Shown piece after piece: positions 43,283 to 52,497 of a stretch of DNA of 64,000 bases. The DNA is from Leptospira ilyithenensis (lineage in GTDB: Bacteria; Spirochaetota; Leptospiria; Leptospirales; Leptospiraceae). A model generated the notes under the pieces. It ran no database searches, had not been told where the DNA came from, and worked only from the letters and a program-made list of their open reading frames with translations. Numbering within the stretch: the first letter of the stretch is position 1; each line of letters opens with the position of its first letter. The stretch spans positions 83,007 to 147,006 of the forward strand of contig NZ_RQHV01000066.1 in assembly GCF_004771005.1 (NCBI RefSeq), given 5' to 3'. Position numbers and translations under genes: made by a program.

Positions 43283-45034
43283 ATGAAACTGAGAGGAATC
43301 CCATTCATGTTCTCTTTTAGAAGTATTCTTTCTTCCCTATTTATAGGGTTTTTGCTCATTACTTCCCTTTCCGCACAAAATCGGTACGGGCTTTTCATCG
43401 GAAGCAATTACAAGGGTAATACGGCGAAGATCCCCGAGTTAGGCCTTTGTGAAGCGGATGCTACATTCCTTCGGGACAAGATCCAAAAAAAAGGCAATTT
43501 CAAAGATATCAAAGTTCTATTGGGTCAGATGGTGACTCGGGACAATATCAAAAACGCGATCTCCACTCTAGGGAAACAAGCAGGCAAAAACGATTCCGTA
43601 ATCATCTATTTCTCCGGTCACGGTATGTATCAGAAAGATGCAAAAGCCAAAAACGGAATGCGCAATTATTTGATTTGTTACGATCGTCCCCATGTTTCGG
43701 ATGAAGAGCTCAATGAATTTTTAAGCGATATCAAATCTCCCAAAACAGTTCTTGTGATGGATTGTTGTTATTCGGGAGGAATTGCCAAAAAAGGAAAAAA
43801 TACCAGAGGTGCTTCGGATGTTCCGATTGCACAAGGCAACGACGGAGTTGTACGTCAAAATCCGGAAGATTATTTTTTCCAGGACAAGGCTGTGATTTCT
43901 TCTTCCGATTCGGATGAAACTTCCATCGAAGTAGGCGGATCAATCAACCACGGTATTTTTACATACAACCTGGGTTTGGCTTTGGACAAAGCGGATTTGA
44001 ACAATGATTCGGTGGTAACGGCACTGGAAGCATTCTTTGTTGCAAAAGACGATACGGTCAAAATGGCAAAACAGTTCAATCATCAGCAAAATCCGCAAGT
44101 TTCGGGAAATGCAGCAGGGATTTTTCTAACAGGTTCTCCAAAGCCGCAAGATCCTCCTCCACCTCCGCCGAACATTGTGATCAACGAGCCGATCAAACCT
44201 CCTGAAACAAACAATACGAATAACAACACTACAAACACAACCAACAACCAAACACAGGTTACCCCTGAACCGGAAACAGTTCCTTCGAATGATACTACCG
44301 TTCCTATTCCCCCGATCGTAGAAGTAGAACCTCCTGTTGTGCCTTCGATCACGACTGGTGATATTTTGATTCGGACTTCCATCATCAAAGACAAATCCTA
44401 CGGAGGTGTGGCTTCCAAGTCCCCCTATGATTTGTTGAACAAACAAGGCAAACTCAGCTCTTCCAAAGGAACTGCAGAGGACAAACTGAGAAAGATAAAG
44501 GTGCTAGTGGATGACCAAGAATACAAATCCACTGTCACTACGGAAAAATCCAAAATTTGGGGCGCAATCACCAAAAACGGAACTTTGGTTCCAGGAGATA
44601 TCTACAATATCAAAATCGACAAACTTCCGGCCGGTGTGCACCAGATTGAAGTGAGAGCGGACAATTACCCGATTTATAAAACCGCGGCGGCTGTGATCCC
44701 TAAACAAACCACAAATGTGGATGTGATCAATTCTATGGATGGGTATGGCGCGATCCAAGGGAGAGTTTTTTACAAAACCCTGGACAACCCGATTGAAAAA
44801 CACCCGATCTATATGCCTACTGTGGTAGCTACCAACCAAATCTTCAAAGTAACGACTGACAAAGACGGATATTTCTGGTTTACCAACTTGAAACCGGGCA
44901 AATATGAAATCAGAGCCAGTTTTATGGAAGAGATGAAGTTGGAGAACTCGGAGATCATTGTAACTCCCGGAGAAGTAACAAAAGTAGATATCATCCTCAA
45001 CAAAAAGTTAAGCTACACCAAAACGAAGTATTAA
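43283..45034 (+). CDS. exported caspase-like (peptidase C14) protein with Pro/Asn/Thr linker and carboxypeptidase-regulatory-like end
   Basis: A 583-residue protein. The signal peptide ends near SLSAQN (about 32), or the start may be the second ATG at 43307. A caspase domain lies at about 34-285: SGHG (His113) and DCCYSGG (Cys162) form the dyad. A low-complexity linker rich in Pro, Asn and Thr covers about 287-350. The C-terminal part (about 355-583) includes a beta-sandwich GAIQGRVFYKTL and FWFTNLKPGKYEIRA like CarboxypepD_reg domains. It is probably a periplasmic or surface Arg/Lys-type protease; targets are unknown. It ends at a good terminator. Confidence 0.85.
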   Translation: MKLRGIPFMFSFRSILSSLFIGFLLITSLSAQNRYGLFIGSNYKGNTAKIPELGLCEADATFLRDKIQKKGNFKDIKVLLGQMVTRDNIKNAISTLGKQAGKNDSVIIYFSGHGMYQKDAKAKNGMRNYLICYDRPHVSDEELNEFLSDIKSPKTVLVMDCCYSGGIAKKGKNTRGASDVPIAQGNDGVVRQNPEDYFFQDKAVISSSDSDETSIEVGGSINHGIFTYNLGLALDKADLNNDSVVTALEAFFVAKDDTVKMAKQFNHQQNPQVSGNAAGIFLTGSPKPQDPPPPPPNIVINEPIKPPETNNTNNNTTNTTNNQTQVTPEPETVPSNDTTVPIPPIVEVEPPVVPSITTGDILIRTSIIKDKSYGGVASKSPYDLLNKQGKLSSSKGTAEDKLRKIKVLVDDQEYKSTVTTEKSKIWGAITKNGTLVPGDIYNIKIDKLPAGVHQIEVRADNYPIYKTAAAVIPKQTTNVDVINSMDGYGAIQGRVFYKTLDNPIEKHPIYMPTVVATNQIFKVTTDKDGYFWFTNLKPGKYEIRASFMEEMKLENSEIIVTPGEVTKVDIILNKKLSYTKTKY

Positions 45035-45072
45035 ATCTTAAAGATCCTCGGGCTTTCCTTTCGGACTTAGAT

Positions 45073-45121
45073 AAGCCAATCACAATCTTGCTTCCAGCAG
45101 GGGTTCGTGGTTGGCTTTTTT
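45073..45121 (+). terminator. terminator after the caspase-like gene
   Basis: AAGCCAATCAC (45073-45083) pairs with GTGGTTGGCTT (45107-45117) with one G-T pair, followed by TTTT. It lies 39 bp after the stop codon. Confidence 0.7.
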
Positions 45122-45228
45122 ATAAAATTCACAAAGAAAAAATCTTAATTTTCTATAAGAACCAGGGACAAAAAAGGAGTTTGTGCTTAAAAATTTCTTA
45201 AGAATCTGACTTTATATCATGAGTGATT

Positions 45229-45255
45229 AAAATTAATCTAATTTGGATTAATTTT
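45229..45255. promoter_or_regulatory. 10-bp perfect AT-rich palindrome
   Basis: AAAATTAATC / GATTAATTTT around a TAATTTG loop, followed by TTTTC on the plus strand. It could be an operator upstream of the promoter at 45320, or a second, weak terminator. Confidence 0.4.
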
Positions 45256-45319
45256 TTCACTTTTTTCTTGATTTTTAACTAAAACGAGGTCATTAAGCAG
45301 GGTTCTTGATTTTTCGGGA

Positions 45320-45348
45320 TTGAAATTAATCGGGTATTTTTGTTTAAT
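45320..45348 (+). promoter_or_regulatory. candidate sigma-70-type promoter
   Basis: TTGAAA at 45320-45325, a 17-bp spacer, and TTTAAT at 45343-45348. It would start transcription near 45355, giving a leader of about 65 nt for the exported protein gene. Confidence 0.45.
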
Positions 45349-45369
45349 AGAGCCATACAAAACAAAAAG

Positions 45370-45410
45370 AGGGATCTCCCAAAAGAGGTTCCCTACTCTA
45401 GAGAGGAGTA
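45370..45410 (+). promoter_or_regulatory. leader hairpins covering the ribosome-binding site
   Basis: AGGGA / TCCCT with inner CTC / GAG forms a hairpin at 45370-45394. TACTC (45394-45398) can pair with GAGTA (45406-45410), burying part of the AGAGGAG Shine-Dalgarno. The two share base 45394 and may be alternative or stacked. Confidence 0.4.
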
Positions 45411-45418
45411 AAAAGACT

Positions 45419-45784
45419 ATGAAACTAACAAAAATAATCGCAACAGGGGTTCTAGGATTTGGTTTAGCAACTGCTAATCTTTATGCACTAGATACAAACG
45501 AAAGACTTGAACTATTGGAAAATGCTGTGATCGAACAAGCATCTACTCCAGCGCAAAAGTCTGCCGTTTCGGAATACCTTGCGAACGTGGCCAAAGAAAA
45601 AACCGAACTTGCACAAGCTCTTCGTGACAGAGCTCGAGTTTCTCACGGTGGGAAAATCATTTCTCAGATCAATGAGCAAAGAGATTTGATCAAACGTGCA
45701 GAAGCTCTCGAAAGAGAAGCTCAAAAATACAAAAAAGTATCTATGAGTTTTGCCGAGGCAGGAAAGCAAGTCGCTAGCAACTAA
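45419..45784 (+). CDS. small exported helical protein
   Basis: The ATG at 45419 follows AGAGGAG, whereas the longer TTG-started frame at 45320 would begin inside the putative promoter. The 121-residue product has a signal peptide (MKLTKIIATGVLGFGLATAN, cleaved near YAL) and a charged helical mature region of ~97 residues rich in Ala, Glu and Lys with heptad-like spacing. The strong Shine-Dalgarno, own promoter and own terminator suggest an abundant periplasmic or outer-surface protein. I do not recognise the family. Confidence 0.75.
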   Translation: MKLTKIIATGVLGFGLATANLYALDTNERLELLENAVIEQASTPAQKSAVSEYLANVAKEKTELAQALRDRARVSHGGKIISQINEQRDLIKRAEALEREAQKYKKVSMSFAEAGKQVASN

Positions 45785-45812
45785 TCCCAAGCTTTCAGCT
45801 TTACGGTTGCAA

Positions 45813-45842
45813 AAGGTCAGACAGATGCCTGGCCTTTTTTTA
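45813..45842 (+). terminator. terminator after the small exported protein gene
   Basis: AAGGTCAG / CTGGCCTT stem (one G-T pair) with an 8-nt loop, then TTTTTT. It lies 29 bp after the stop and separates this gene from ftsQ. Confidence 0.75.
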
Positions 45843-45913
45843 TGCCCTCCCTTTTTCCCAATCGACAGACGATCCAAGGATTTCTAAACCATCATATGTG
45901 ACATAATCAATAT

Positions 45914-46657
45914 ATGGTTGACAACACCCCGGAAAACTCAGAAAAAAGACCAAACCGAAAGTATATGGTACCATTGGCATTATTTGTCTCTGGTGTGATT
46001 GCTTTGGCATTGATCCTTCATTGGGTGAAGAGCCCGAAACCCATTCAGAAATTGGTTTTTGAAGGTTTGGAAGTTTTGAAGCCCACAGATTTAATGGGTT
46101 TTTTGGAAGTGGACCCGGAAAAAATAGGTCCTGAGATGGTTGGTTGGAAGGATTGGGAAAAAAAACTTTTAACTCACCCGAGGATTAGAAAAGTTCGGGT
46201 TTCTCGGGATAGGGAAGGTTTTCTTGTGATCACCTTACAAGAAAAAGTTGCAGAGTTCGGTGTTCACGTGGGAGATATGTTATACGAGATTGATGAAAAC
46301 CGTGAAATTATTTCACAAAACCAAGTTCTAGCGGAAAGCCTGATCGTTTTGTCCGGTGATTTTCCTGTGACTGGGAATGTGGTTCAAGGTACTCAAATTG
46401 AAGATATAACAAAAGAAATGCGAAAAACCATACTTAGTTATCCTGCTCTTCGGACGAGAATCTCCGAAGTATCTTTGGAAGACGACGGTGATGTTGTTGT
46501 TTATTTAAAATCTCCGTTCCGGGCAAGAGTATTTATGGGAGATAAACTGGATTTTTATTCGATGCGTAAATTATACGCCTCTCTTGCTTATTTAGAAACT
46601 GAAAATATAAAAGCTTCCACAATTGATTTAAGGGGAGAAGACGCAGTCTATCACTGA
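45914..46657 (+). CDS. ftsQ: cell division protein FtsQ-like
   Basis: A 247-residue bitopic protein with a short basic cytoplasmic tail and a membrane helix at about 18-38. A POTRA-like domain starts [20 protein letters not shown] and includes [20 protein letters not shown], the typical FtsQ/DivIB run. It links the divisome to septal peptidoglycan synthesis. ftsA follows 1 bp after its stop. Confidence 0.87.
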   Translation: MVDNTPENSEKRPNRKYMVPLALFVSGVIALALILHWVKSPKPIQKLVFEGLEVLKPTDLMGFLEVDPEKIGPEMVGWKDWEKKLLTHPRIRKVRVSRDREGFLVITLQEKVAEFGVHVGDMLYEIDENREIISQNQVLAESLIVLSGDFPVTGNVVQGTQIEDITKEMRKTILSYPALRTRISEVSLEDDGDVVVYLKSPFRARVFMGDKLDFYSMRKLYASLAYLETENIKASTIDLRGEDAVYH

Positions 46658-46658
46658 T

Positions 46659-47891
46659 ATGGAAGATGCACCCATTGTTACAGCATTAGATCTAGGTTCA
46701 TCTCTTGTCAAAGTTGTGATCGGGCGCCTTGTCAATGAATATGAAATTGAAATCATAGGAACAGGTTCTTATCCTTCCGGTGGAATCAAAAACGGTTCCA
46801 TAGTTAATATCGAAACTACTACAAAATCCATCATCGAGGCATTCGGCGATGCGGAACTTATGGCAGGTCAGGAGATCGGCGCTGTTGTTGTAAATGTTTC
46901 CGGCAAATCAGTGCACGGATTCAATGAAAAAGGAATCATCGCAGTCACAAACAGAGAACGTACTGTTTCCGAGATGGATATTATGCGTGTTGTGGAAGCT
47001 GCCCAATCTGTTCATGTTCCGGGCGACCAACAAGTCATTCATGTTCTGACAAAAGAATTCAAAGTGGATGACCAGGTAAATATCAAAGACCCCATTGGCA
47101 TGACTGGTGTTAGGTTGGAAGCTGAAGTGCATATCGTATCCTGCGGTTCCACCGCTTTGAATAATATTGATCGTTGCGTGGAACAGTCGGGACTCATTCA
47201 AATGGATCGGGTCTTATCCTCGCTTGCTTCTTCGGAAGCGGTTTTGACCTCGGGCGAAAAGGATTTGGGAACCGTAGTCGTCGATATCGGTTCGGGGATT
47301 TGTGATATTATCGTTTATGTGGATGGAGGGATTGCTTTTTCTTCCGTAGTACCCTTCGGCGGATTCCATATAACAAGCGATCTATCGATTGGTTTGAAAA
47401 CTACGATTGAAACGGCGGAAATTCTTAAAAAAAGATACGGTCATACGCAGATAGACCAGATAGATCCCACCGAAAAAATAGAAATTCCCGCCATTTCGGG
47501 AAGAACGGCCCGTTCCATTTTCCGTCAGGAATTGGTGGAAATCATGGAGCCCAGAGTCAGAGAAATCTTAGAAATGGTGGATCATGAATTGAACAGATCC
47601 GGTTTTAAACCCGCGTTAGCCGGTGGAGTTATCCTCACCGGAGGAACATCCTTGCTTCATGGAATCGATGTTTTAGCGGAAGAAGTATTCCGGTTGTCTG
47701 TGGGACGTGCAAAACCCGCCGGTCTTACCGGCCTTACGGATAAAGTTTCTTCGCCGGAATATGCAACGGCAATCGGTTTGATTAAATATGTTTCAAAATT
47801 GCAGAACTTAGAACAGAGAAATATACATTCTAATTCTGAGCAAGATAGTTTGATGAAGAAGGTTCGTCGTTGGATGGAGAATAATCTCTAA
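46659..47891 (+). CDS. ftsA: cell division protein FtsA
   Basis: A 410-residue actin-fold ATPase. Phosphate-1 is [16 protein letters not shown] (about 9-24), the 1C domain (about 85-165) includes [16 protein letters not shown], phosphate-2 is [16 protein letters not shown], and the adenosine motif is [14 protein letters not shown]. The C-terminus [12 protein letters not shown] is an amphipathic membrane-targeting helix. It anchors FtsZ to the membrane. It lies between ftsQ and ftsZ. Confidence 0.96.
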   Translation: MEDAPIVTALDLGSSLVKVVIGRLVNEYEIEIIGTGSYPSGGIKNGSIVNIETTTKSIIEAFGDAELMAGQEIGAVVVNVSGKSVHGFNEKGIIAVTNRERTVSEMDIMRVVEAAQSVHVPGDQQVIHVLTKEFKVDDQVNIKDPIGMTGVRLEAEVHIVSCGSTALNNIDRCVEQSGLIQMDRVLSSLASSEAVLTSGEKDLGTVVVDIGSGICDIIVYVDGGIAFSSVVPFGGFHITSDLSIGLKTTIETAEILKKRYGHTQIDQIDPTEKIEIPAISGRTARSIFRQELVEIMEPRVREILEMVDHELNRSGFKPALAGGVILTGGTSLLHGIDVLAEEVFRLSVGRAKPAGLTGLTDKVSSPEYATAIGLIKYVSKLQNLEQRNIHSNSEQDSLMKKVRRWMENNL

Positions 47892-47900
47892 GGAAAGTCT

Positions 47901-49118
47901 ATGTTGTACCTAGAAGAAGAAAGAACTAGCCCGGCCATTATAAAAGTAGTTGGAGTCGGTGGCGGTGGAATGAATGCCGTAACAAGAATGATCAACTCTG
48001 CAATGAAAGGCGTTGATTTTCTTGTAATGAATACCGACGAACAAGTATTATTGAAATCTCCTATTGAGCATAAAATCCAATTGGGCACAAAAGTGACCCG
48101 TGGGATGGGTGCTGGCGGCGATCCTGAACTTGGCCAAAAAGCAGCTTTGGAAGACAAAGATCGAATTGTTGCCGCTTTGAAAGGAGCCGATATGGTTTTC
48201 GTCACCGCCGGAATGGGCGGAGGAACAGGAACCGGTGCCGCTCCTATCATTGCTGCCATTGCAAAAGAAATGAAATGTTTGGTTGTAGGTGTAGTGACCG
48301 TACCTTTTTCTTTCGAAGGAAAAAGACGTGCGGATCTCGCCAAACAAGGTTTAGATCTTCTACGTTCCAATGTGGATACACTGATTACGATCCGCAATGA
48401 TTCTATTTTTCAAGTTGTGGAAAAAACAACTCCGGTAGATCAGGCCTTTCGAGTGATCGATGATATTCTATTAAACGGTGTTCGCGGGATCAGCGATATA
48501 GTCAATCATCCTGGAATTATCAATGTGGATTTTGCCGATGTCAAAACCATTATGAAAGATACAGGCGATGCTATTCTGGGTGTAGGAGAAGGTCGCGGAG
48601 AGATGAGGGTTACGGAGGCAGTAGAGCAGGCCGTCAACAACTCTTTGTTAGAAGATTCTTCCATACAAGGAGCCAAGTCTCTGCTCATCAACGTAACCGG
48701 GGGTAACGATCTTACCATTCATGAATGGAATGAGGTATCGCAAATCATTACAGCGCAAGCGGACCCGGATGCAAACATCATCATCGGCTTAAACGAAGAT
48801 ATGAGCCTGGAAGATAGAATTCGAGTGACTGTGATCGCCACCGGTTTTCAAAAGAAAGGATTCCAAAGACAAAGTGCGCGTGAGTCGAAAGCAGTCGGTG
48901 CTGAAGAACAAACAGTTGCTCCCATGGTATATCTTCGAAAAGCAGAAGAGAGAGGGAAGTCGGATAAAGAACCTTCTCATTTTGAATCTAATCGTAATTT
49001 TAAATCGGGGGGAGGAAGGATGCTCGGTAACAACCGTTCGTCGCAAAATTCACCTTTTCAAAATTTCGGCGAGGATTATGATATCCCCGCTTTTTTAAGA
49101 AGAAAGAACGAAACTTAA
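47901..49118 (+). CDS. ftsZ: cell division protein FtsZ
   Basis: A 405-residue tubulin homologue: [29 protein letters not shown], the tubulin signature [15 protein letters not shown], and the T7-loop segment [12 protein letters not shown] disordered, Ser/Arg/Asn-rich linker follows from about 320. The C-terminal peptide DIPAFLRR near 394-401 binds FtsA. It forms the Z ring. It is the last gene of the ftsQAZ run, convergent with the next gene 14 bp away. Confidence 0.98.
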   Translation: MLYLEEERTSPAIIKVVGVGGGGMNAVTRMINSAMKGVDFLVMNTDEQVLLKSPIEHKIQLGTKVTRGMGAGGDPELGQKAALEDKDRIVAALKGADMVFVTAGMGGGTGTGAAPIIAAIAKEMKCLVVGVVTVPFSFEGKRRADLAKQGLDLLRSNVDTLITIRNDSIFQVVEKTTPVDQAFRVIDDILLNGVRGISDIVNHPGIINVDFADVKTIMKDTGDAILGVGEGRGEMRVTEAVEQAVNNSLLEDSSIQGAKSLLINVTGGNDLTIHEWNEVSQIITAQADPDANIIIGLNEDMSLEDRIRVTVIATGFQKKGFQRQSARESKAVGAEEQTVAPMVYLRKAEERGKSDKEPSHFESNRNFKSGGGRMLGNNRSSQNSPFQNFGEDYDIPAFLRRKNET

Positions 49119-49132
49119 AAATTACCGTCGGT

Positions 49133-50587
49133 TTAATTGATATAAGATCGAATGGACAGGAAGAGGGGTTTTCCTTCTTCCACAACGATCTTGCTCGGAG
49201 CGTTTGTAACCAGTCCGGAAGTCTCTTCCAGAGAAAAAGAATACTCACCCGGTTCCAAAAAGATCCGTTTGACTTGGAAATTGGCAGGGATTGTTCTCCA
49301 ACAACGAAGATCGGGTGCAATGGTTTGTGCAGTGGCAAGTCCTGCTGCGGCACCTGCAGCTAACCGAATCAAGCTGGAAACCAAGTCTCCTTCCCCTCTC
49401 TTTTTACGGTCTCCCATGCTGGATTCGATCGCGCGGGAAGCGGCTTCAGATGCGATCACTGCGGCAACAATCTTCACTGCAAGAGAACTTAGATTTTTGG
49501 TAATGATTGCTTTGTAGTTGTCATTGAAGTTTTTCATCGCGGTGTCTGAATAATTATTTAAAATCTCCGGAGCACCTACGTCGGTTCCATTGATATAAAA
49601 ATGACGTTTGTCTGATCCTTCCAGGTCTCTTTCTTTGTAAATAGGAATTGGATTTTCAGCGGTACTGAGAGTGGCAAGAACTCCTGACACGGAAGCACCG
49701 GCACCTTCCGTTCGAATCGCAATTTCTATTGCGCCTCGAAGCGCCAAAGCAAAGTATTCGTCTTCCAAAAGTTTACCACGGGATTCTTTTGTTGCGGACT
49801 TGCCTGCTTCGTGAATTATGATCACCTCCGATAGGTTAGGTGATTTTATGTCCACTTTCTGCATGGATTGATTGTATGCTTGAACGAAAGGAGCGCCTTT
49901 TGCGTATTTTCCCATATCACGGGAATCGTTTTCTTTGACGGCGAGTACGTAACGATCGCTCATGAGCACGGAGTTTCCGGACATAAGTTGTTCCATATTT
50001 CTGAATTGGACTCTTGCGTCGTTGTATCTCCCCAATTTTTCGGAAACAAACGCATCGATCAGACGTGCCGCATTGTTTTGGCGGTATTCAGCGGCGATGA
50101 ATTTCATTTCTTTCAGTTCGAAATCCAAACGTCTGAAATAGATTTTCGCATTTTCCAAATCACCTAACATAAGATAATTGGAGGCTACGAAATATTTGAT
50201 CATGACTCTTTCGAAGTCTTCGCCCGTATAATTGGATTCATTGTCGGAAAGAAGGAAAGCTAGACCTTCTTTTGTAATGCTTGTTTTGATGTTCTCGGAA
50301 AGGTCTTCCGCTTCTTTGAATACTTTATTGGAACTTTCGTAATCGCCTTTGGAATGAAAAATCATTCCGGCTTCCATCAGAAAGAGCAATCTGTCTTTGG
50401 TCGCAGAATCTTCGTAAAGTGCCCGTATGGAAGGAATCGCTGAATCGTAGTTTTTGCTGAAGTAGGCGTTCTCCGTGGCTTCGATCAGTTTTTTATAATC
50501 GGATGCACAACCTAAAACAGCAAAACCCAGAATGGCAAAAAAGCTTGAATATTTAGGGAACAATCTATAGCTCCTTAAAACTACCAA
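49133..50587 (-). CDS. COG3014-like lipoprotein with TPR-type helices
   Basis: A 484-residue protein with signal and lipobox FAVLGCAS (Cys28). Residues about 33-200 are TPR-like helices (FSKNYDSAIPSIRALYE, GDYESSNKVFKEAEDL, LMLGDLENAKIYFRRL). A Gly/Ala-rich stretch at about 385-430 (AAGAAAGLATAQ) looks membrane-associating, followed by a beta-rich end. This matches the COG3014 type. It is 7 bp overlapped with, and downstream of, an LpoB-like gene, a pairing I recall from other bacteria. The exact role is unknown; an envelope or peptidoglycan function is inferred. Confidence 0.7.
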   Translation of the reverse strand: MVVLRSYRLFPKYSSFFAILGFAVLGCASDYKKLIEATENAYFSKNYDSAIPSIRALYEDSATKDRLLFLMEAGMIFHSKGDYESSNKVFKEAEDLSENIKTSITKEGLAFLLSDNESNYTGEDFERVMIKYFVASNYLMLGDLENAKIYFRRLDFELKEMKFIAAEYRQNNAARLIDAFVSEKLGRYNDARVQFRNMEQLMSGNSVLMSDRYVLAVKENDSRDMGKYAKGAPFVQAYNQSMQKVDIKSPNLSEVIIIHEAGKSATKESRGKLLEDEYFALALRGAIEIAIRTEGAGASVSGVLATLSTAENPIPIYKERDLEGSDKRHFYINGTDVGAPEILNNYSDTAMKNFNDNYKAIITKNLSSLAVKIVAAVIASEAASRAIESSMGDRKKRGEGDLVSSLIRLAAGAAAGLATAQTIAPDLRCWRTIPANFQVKRIFLEPGEYSFSLEETSGLVTNAPSKIVVEEGKPLFLSIRSYIN

Positions 50588-51159
50588 CCAACACCTTTGT
50601 TTCCGCGAACTGCTTGTTTGCGATAGGATACTTTTTCAGACCAAACTGCGATGGTTGTTTCCACTTCCACCAATTCGATATTGATGGATTGTTCTACAAT
50701 TTTTTCACCGTCGGCGGTGAATAGGTTTTCATTGATATCGGCACGAACAAAGTAGTTGGGAGATTTTAATTTTCCAATGGACAATCTGTTGGAAGTAAGA
50801 CCGGAAAGGCTGAATTGAATCTCATTTAATGACTGTTCTCTGGTCTTTGTGCGAACGGTGTAAACTTTGTTTTTAATCAGTTTGGAAACGAATGCATTGT
50901 CAAAAAGTTCTGTTTGGATTTGTTCCGAAGTGTCATTGCGTGTTGGAAAATGGGCAACAAATACTCCTGCTTCTTGTGGATTTTCTTTGAAGAATACTCC
51001 GATTTCATCGGCTAACTTTTCAGCGGCACGAACCAATTCCTGGCTAGTCAATCCGCCGGAGTCCGCAACGTAGTCTGCATTATTGTCCAGACGTTTTGCT
51101 CCGCTGGAACAACTTAAAATAAATACGATGCTGAAACAGGAAATGAATGCTTTGTTCAT
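50581..51159 (-). CDS. LpoB-like lipoprotein (penicillin-binding-protein activator type)
   Basis: A 192-residue protein with lipobox ILSCSSG (Cys17), then a domain beginning GLTSQELVRAAEKLADEIGV. It contains VFVAHFPTRNDTSEQIQTEL and ends in an alternating beta pattern (SINIELVEVETTIAVWSEKV), as in the LpoB/COG3417 family that activates PBP1B in E. coli. It overlaps the COG3014-like gene by 7 bp. The family call is moderate and the activating role here is inference. Confidence 0.68.
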   Translation of the reverse strand: MNKAFISCFSIVFILSCSSGAKRLDNNADYVADSGGLTSQELVRAAEKLADEIGVFFKENPQEAGVFVAHFPTRNDTSEQIQTELFDNAFVSKLIKNKVYTVRTKTREQSLNEIQFSLSGLTSNRLSIGKLKSPNYFVRADINENLFTADGEKIVEQSINIELVEVETTIAVWSEKVSYRKQAVRGNKGVGW

Positions 51160-51216
51160 GAAGGCTCCCTAAGGAAAGAAATGTTCTCTAAATAAGACTC
51201 GATCGAGCGAGGCTTG

Positions 51217-52002
51217 TCAATTCCAAAAATCAGCATGAGATTCGTCATCCAGGATCCGTTGTAAAAATATTTCTTTCTCCAAGGAATTCATTACTTCCAA
51301 TTCGCGGGCATAAATCATTTTTGTGATTGCAGTCTTTAAGTTTTGATTTTCCCATTTTGCGATTTCACGCAATCTTTCTCCATAAAGACTTTGTCTTTTT
51401 TTCAAGAGATGTGATTTTCTTTCTTTAGAAAACTTGTAGGGATTTTTCTGAACGTAGTTCTCTGCATAATATAGAAAACTTTGCGCAGTCTGGCTCGGAT
51501 GATAGGGAAAAAGAATCTCCTTAATTCCTTTGGGAAAAAAATCATTTCTGATCTGTAGAATTTTTTCCTGTTTTTCCCAAGAGTTTAGATTCGGATCTTT
51601 TTCCCATTTTGCGATTTCGTCCCTATAATTTGCGTAAGCAACATAGATTGCATAGAGAACGGATGCTCTTTCTCCCGGGAAATGGAGAACCAAATAGTCG
51701 TACGTTACAGATCTGTCGGCTCCCCATTCGTAGGTTTCTTTCCCGAAAAGTTCATCTAAAAAGTTTTTTAAATCACTCGGGTAATCTTCCGTTAAAAGCA
51801 GATCCGGCCGACCGGAAAGCTGATTCCATATGACTTCGGAACTACTATCAAAGGGCTTTTTGCTACGGAAGAGGGAAGTATTTTTAAAAAAAAGGAAATA
51901 GACAGTAAAGGAAATAAAAACGAGAAGTATAAGGAGAATGAAAAAGATTAGTTTTCGCTTATTCATCATTTTGATTGTTTTGGTAAGTACCAATCTTTGC
52001 AA
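51217..52002 (-). CDS. membrane-anchored hypothetical protein, faintly lipase-chaperone-like
   Basis: A frame of up to 261 residues; the likely start is MMNKRKL or MNKRKL near 51969 rather than the upstream codon at 52002. An N-terminal membrane helix (FFILLILLVFISFTVYFLFF) is followed by an all-helical, Lys/Glu-rich domain. The segment RNDFFPKGIKEIL and later KKRQSLYGERLREI recall lipase-specific foldases (LifO), but the match is weak and no lipase gene is adjacent. Its 5' end overlaps the divergent lipoprotein gene at 51938. Confidence 0.55.
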   Translation of the reverse strand: MQRLVLTKTIKMMNKRKLIFFILLILLVFISFTVYFLFFKNTSLFRSKKPFDSSSEVIWNQLSGRPDLLLTEDYPSDLKNFLDELFGKETYEWGADRSVTYDYLVLHFPGERASVLYAIYVAYANYRDEIAKWEKDPNLNSWEKQEKILQIRNDFFPKGIKEILFPYHPSQTAQSFLYYAENYVQKNPYKFSKERKSHLLKKRQSLYGERLREIAKWENQNLKTAITKMIYARELEVMNSLEKEIFLQRILDDESHADFWN

Positions 52003-52465
52003 GCCAAAGAAGAAGGATGAAATTGATCCTCAACTGCTGAGCGTTCTTTTATCTCAAAGCTCCGGGGTGAATTCATCCTGTCAGAAGTTTTTACTGAGCG
52101 AAGCTACATGTGTCGGAACACCTGACAATGCGGTGACAGGTTGTCCTTCCCTCATTACAGCATTAAAATCTAAAATCACTCCTTCCGATAAAAGTTCCGA
52201 TTCGGTTGCCGAATTGTACTTCAATTGTTTTACGGATGTTAACTTGATTTATACCCAAGGCATAGGCTGCCAGAAATCTTCCTTCAATACAAATGTGGAT
52301 TTCAGAAAAGCGCAAAGATCCACCACTACGGGCAGTACTCAGAATGCGAATGCTGCATGGAAATTGCAGTTCAATAACTGCGCATCCATTGATAACGGAA
52401 CCCCACCAGCCAGTTCGGGACTTAAGGAAACAGGCACAAAACTAAGTGCCGATCCGTTTATTTAG
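51938..52465 (+). CDS. small cysteine-rich putative lipoprotein
   Basis: A 175-residue protein starting MKKISFRLFIILIVLVSTNL with Cys21 as the lipobox cysteine. The mature part is Ser/Thr/Asn-rich with six further cysteines, suggesting disulfide-bonded surface exposure. AAGGAG is almost adjacent to the ATG (1-nt spacing), with GAGAAG further upstream as an alternative. The 5' end lies inside the start of the divergent membrane-protein gene. The family is not recognised. nadA follows 32 bp downstream. Confidence 0.7.
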   Translation: MKKISFRLFIILIVLVSTNLCKPKKKDEIDPQLLSVLLSQSSGVNSSCQKFLLSEATCVGTPDNAVTGCPSLITALKSKITPSDKSSDSVAELYFNCFTDVNLIYTQGIGCQKSSFNTNVDFRKAQRSTTTGSTQNANAAWKLQFNNCASIDNGTPPASSGLKETGTKLSADPFI

Positions 52466-52497
52466 TTTTTTCAGTCAAATAATTAGAGGGGGACTTT

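Larger units (their letters stand above)
45035..45418. other. 384-bp intergenic leader region
   Basis: There is no gene. It contains the terminator of the caspase-like gene (45073-45121), a 10-bp AT-rich palindrome (45229-45255), a candidate sigma-70-type promoter (45320-45348) and leader hairpins (45370-45410) for the small exported protein gene downstream. The 12-mer TTCTTGATTTTT occurs twice about 38 bp apart. Confidence 0.6.

Noticed and set aside
44083..44446. Minus-strand ORFs opposite the caspase-like linker
   Set aside because: Gly/Val-rich frames created by the complement of Pro/Thr/Asn-rich coding; no independent signals.
45320..45418. N-terminal extension of the small exported protein from a TTG
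   Set aside because: It would begin in the promoter -35 and destroy the signal peptide position; the ATG at 45419 has a strong ribosome-binding site.
47888..48397. 169-residue minus-strand ORF across the ftsZ start
   Set aside because: Antisense of the FtsZ GTP-binding region; its Pro/Ala/Ser runs are the complement of glycine-rich FtsZ motifs.
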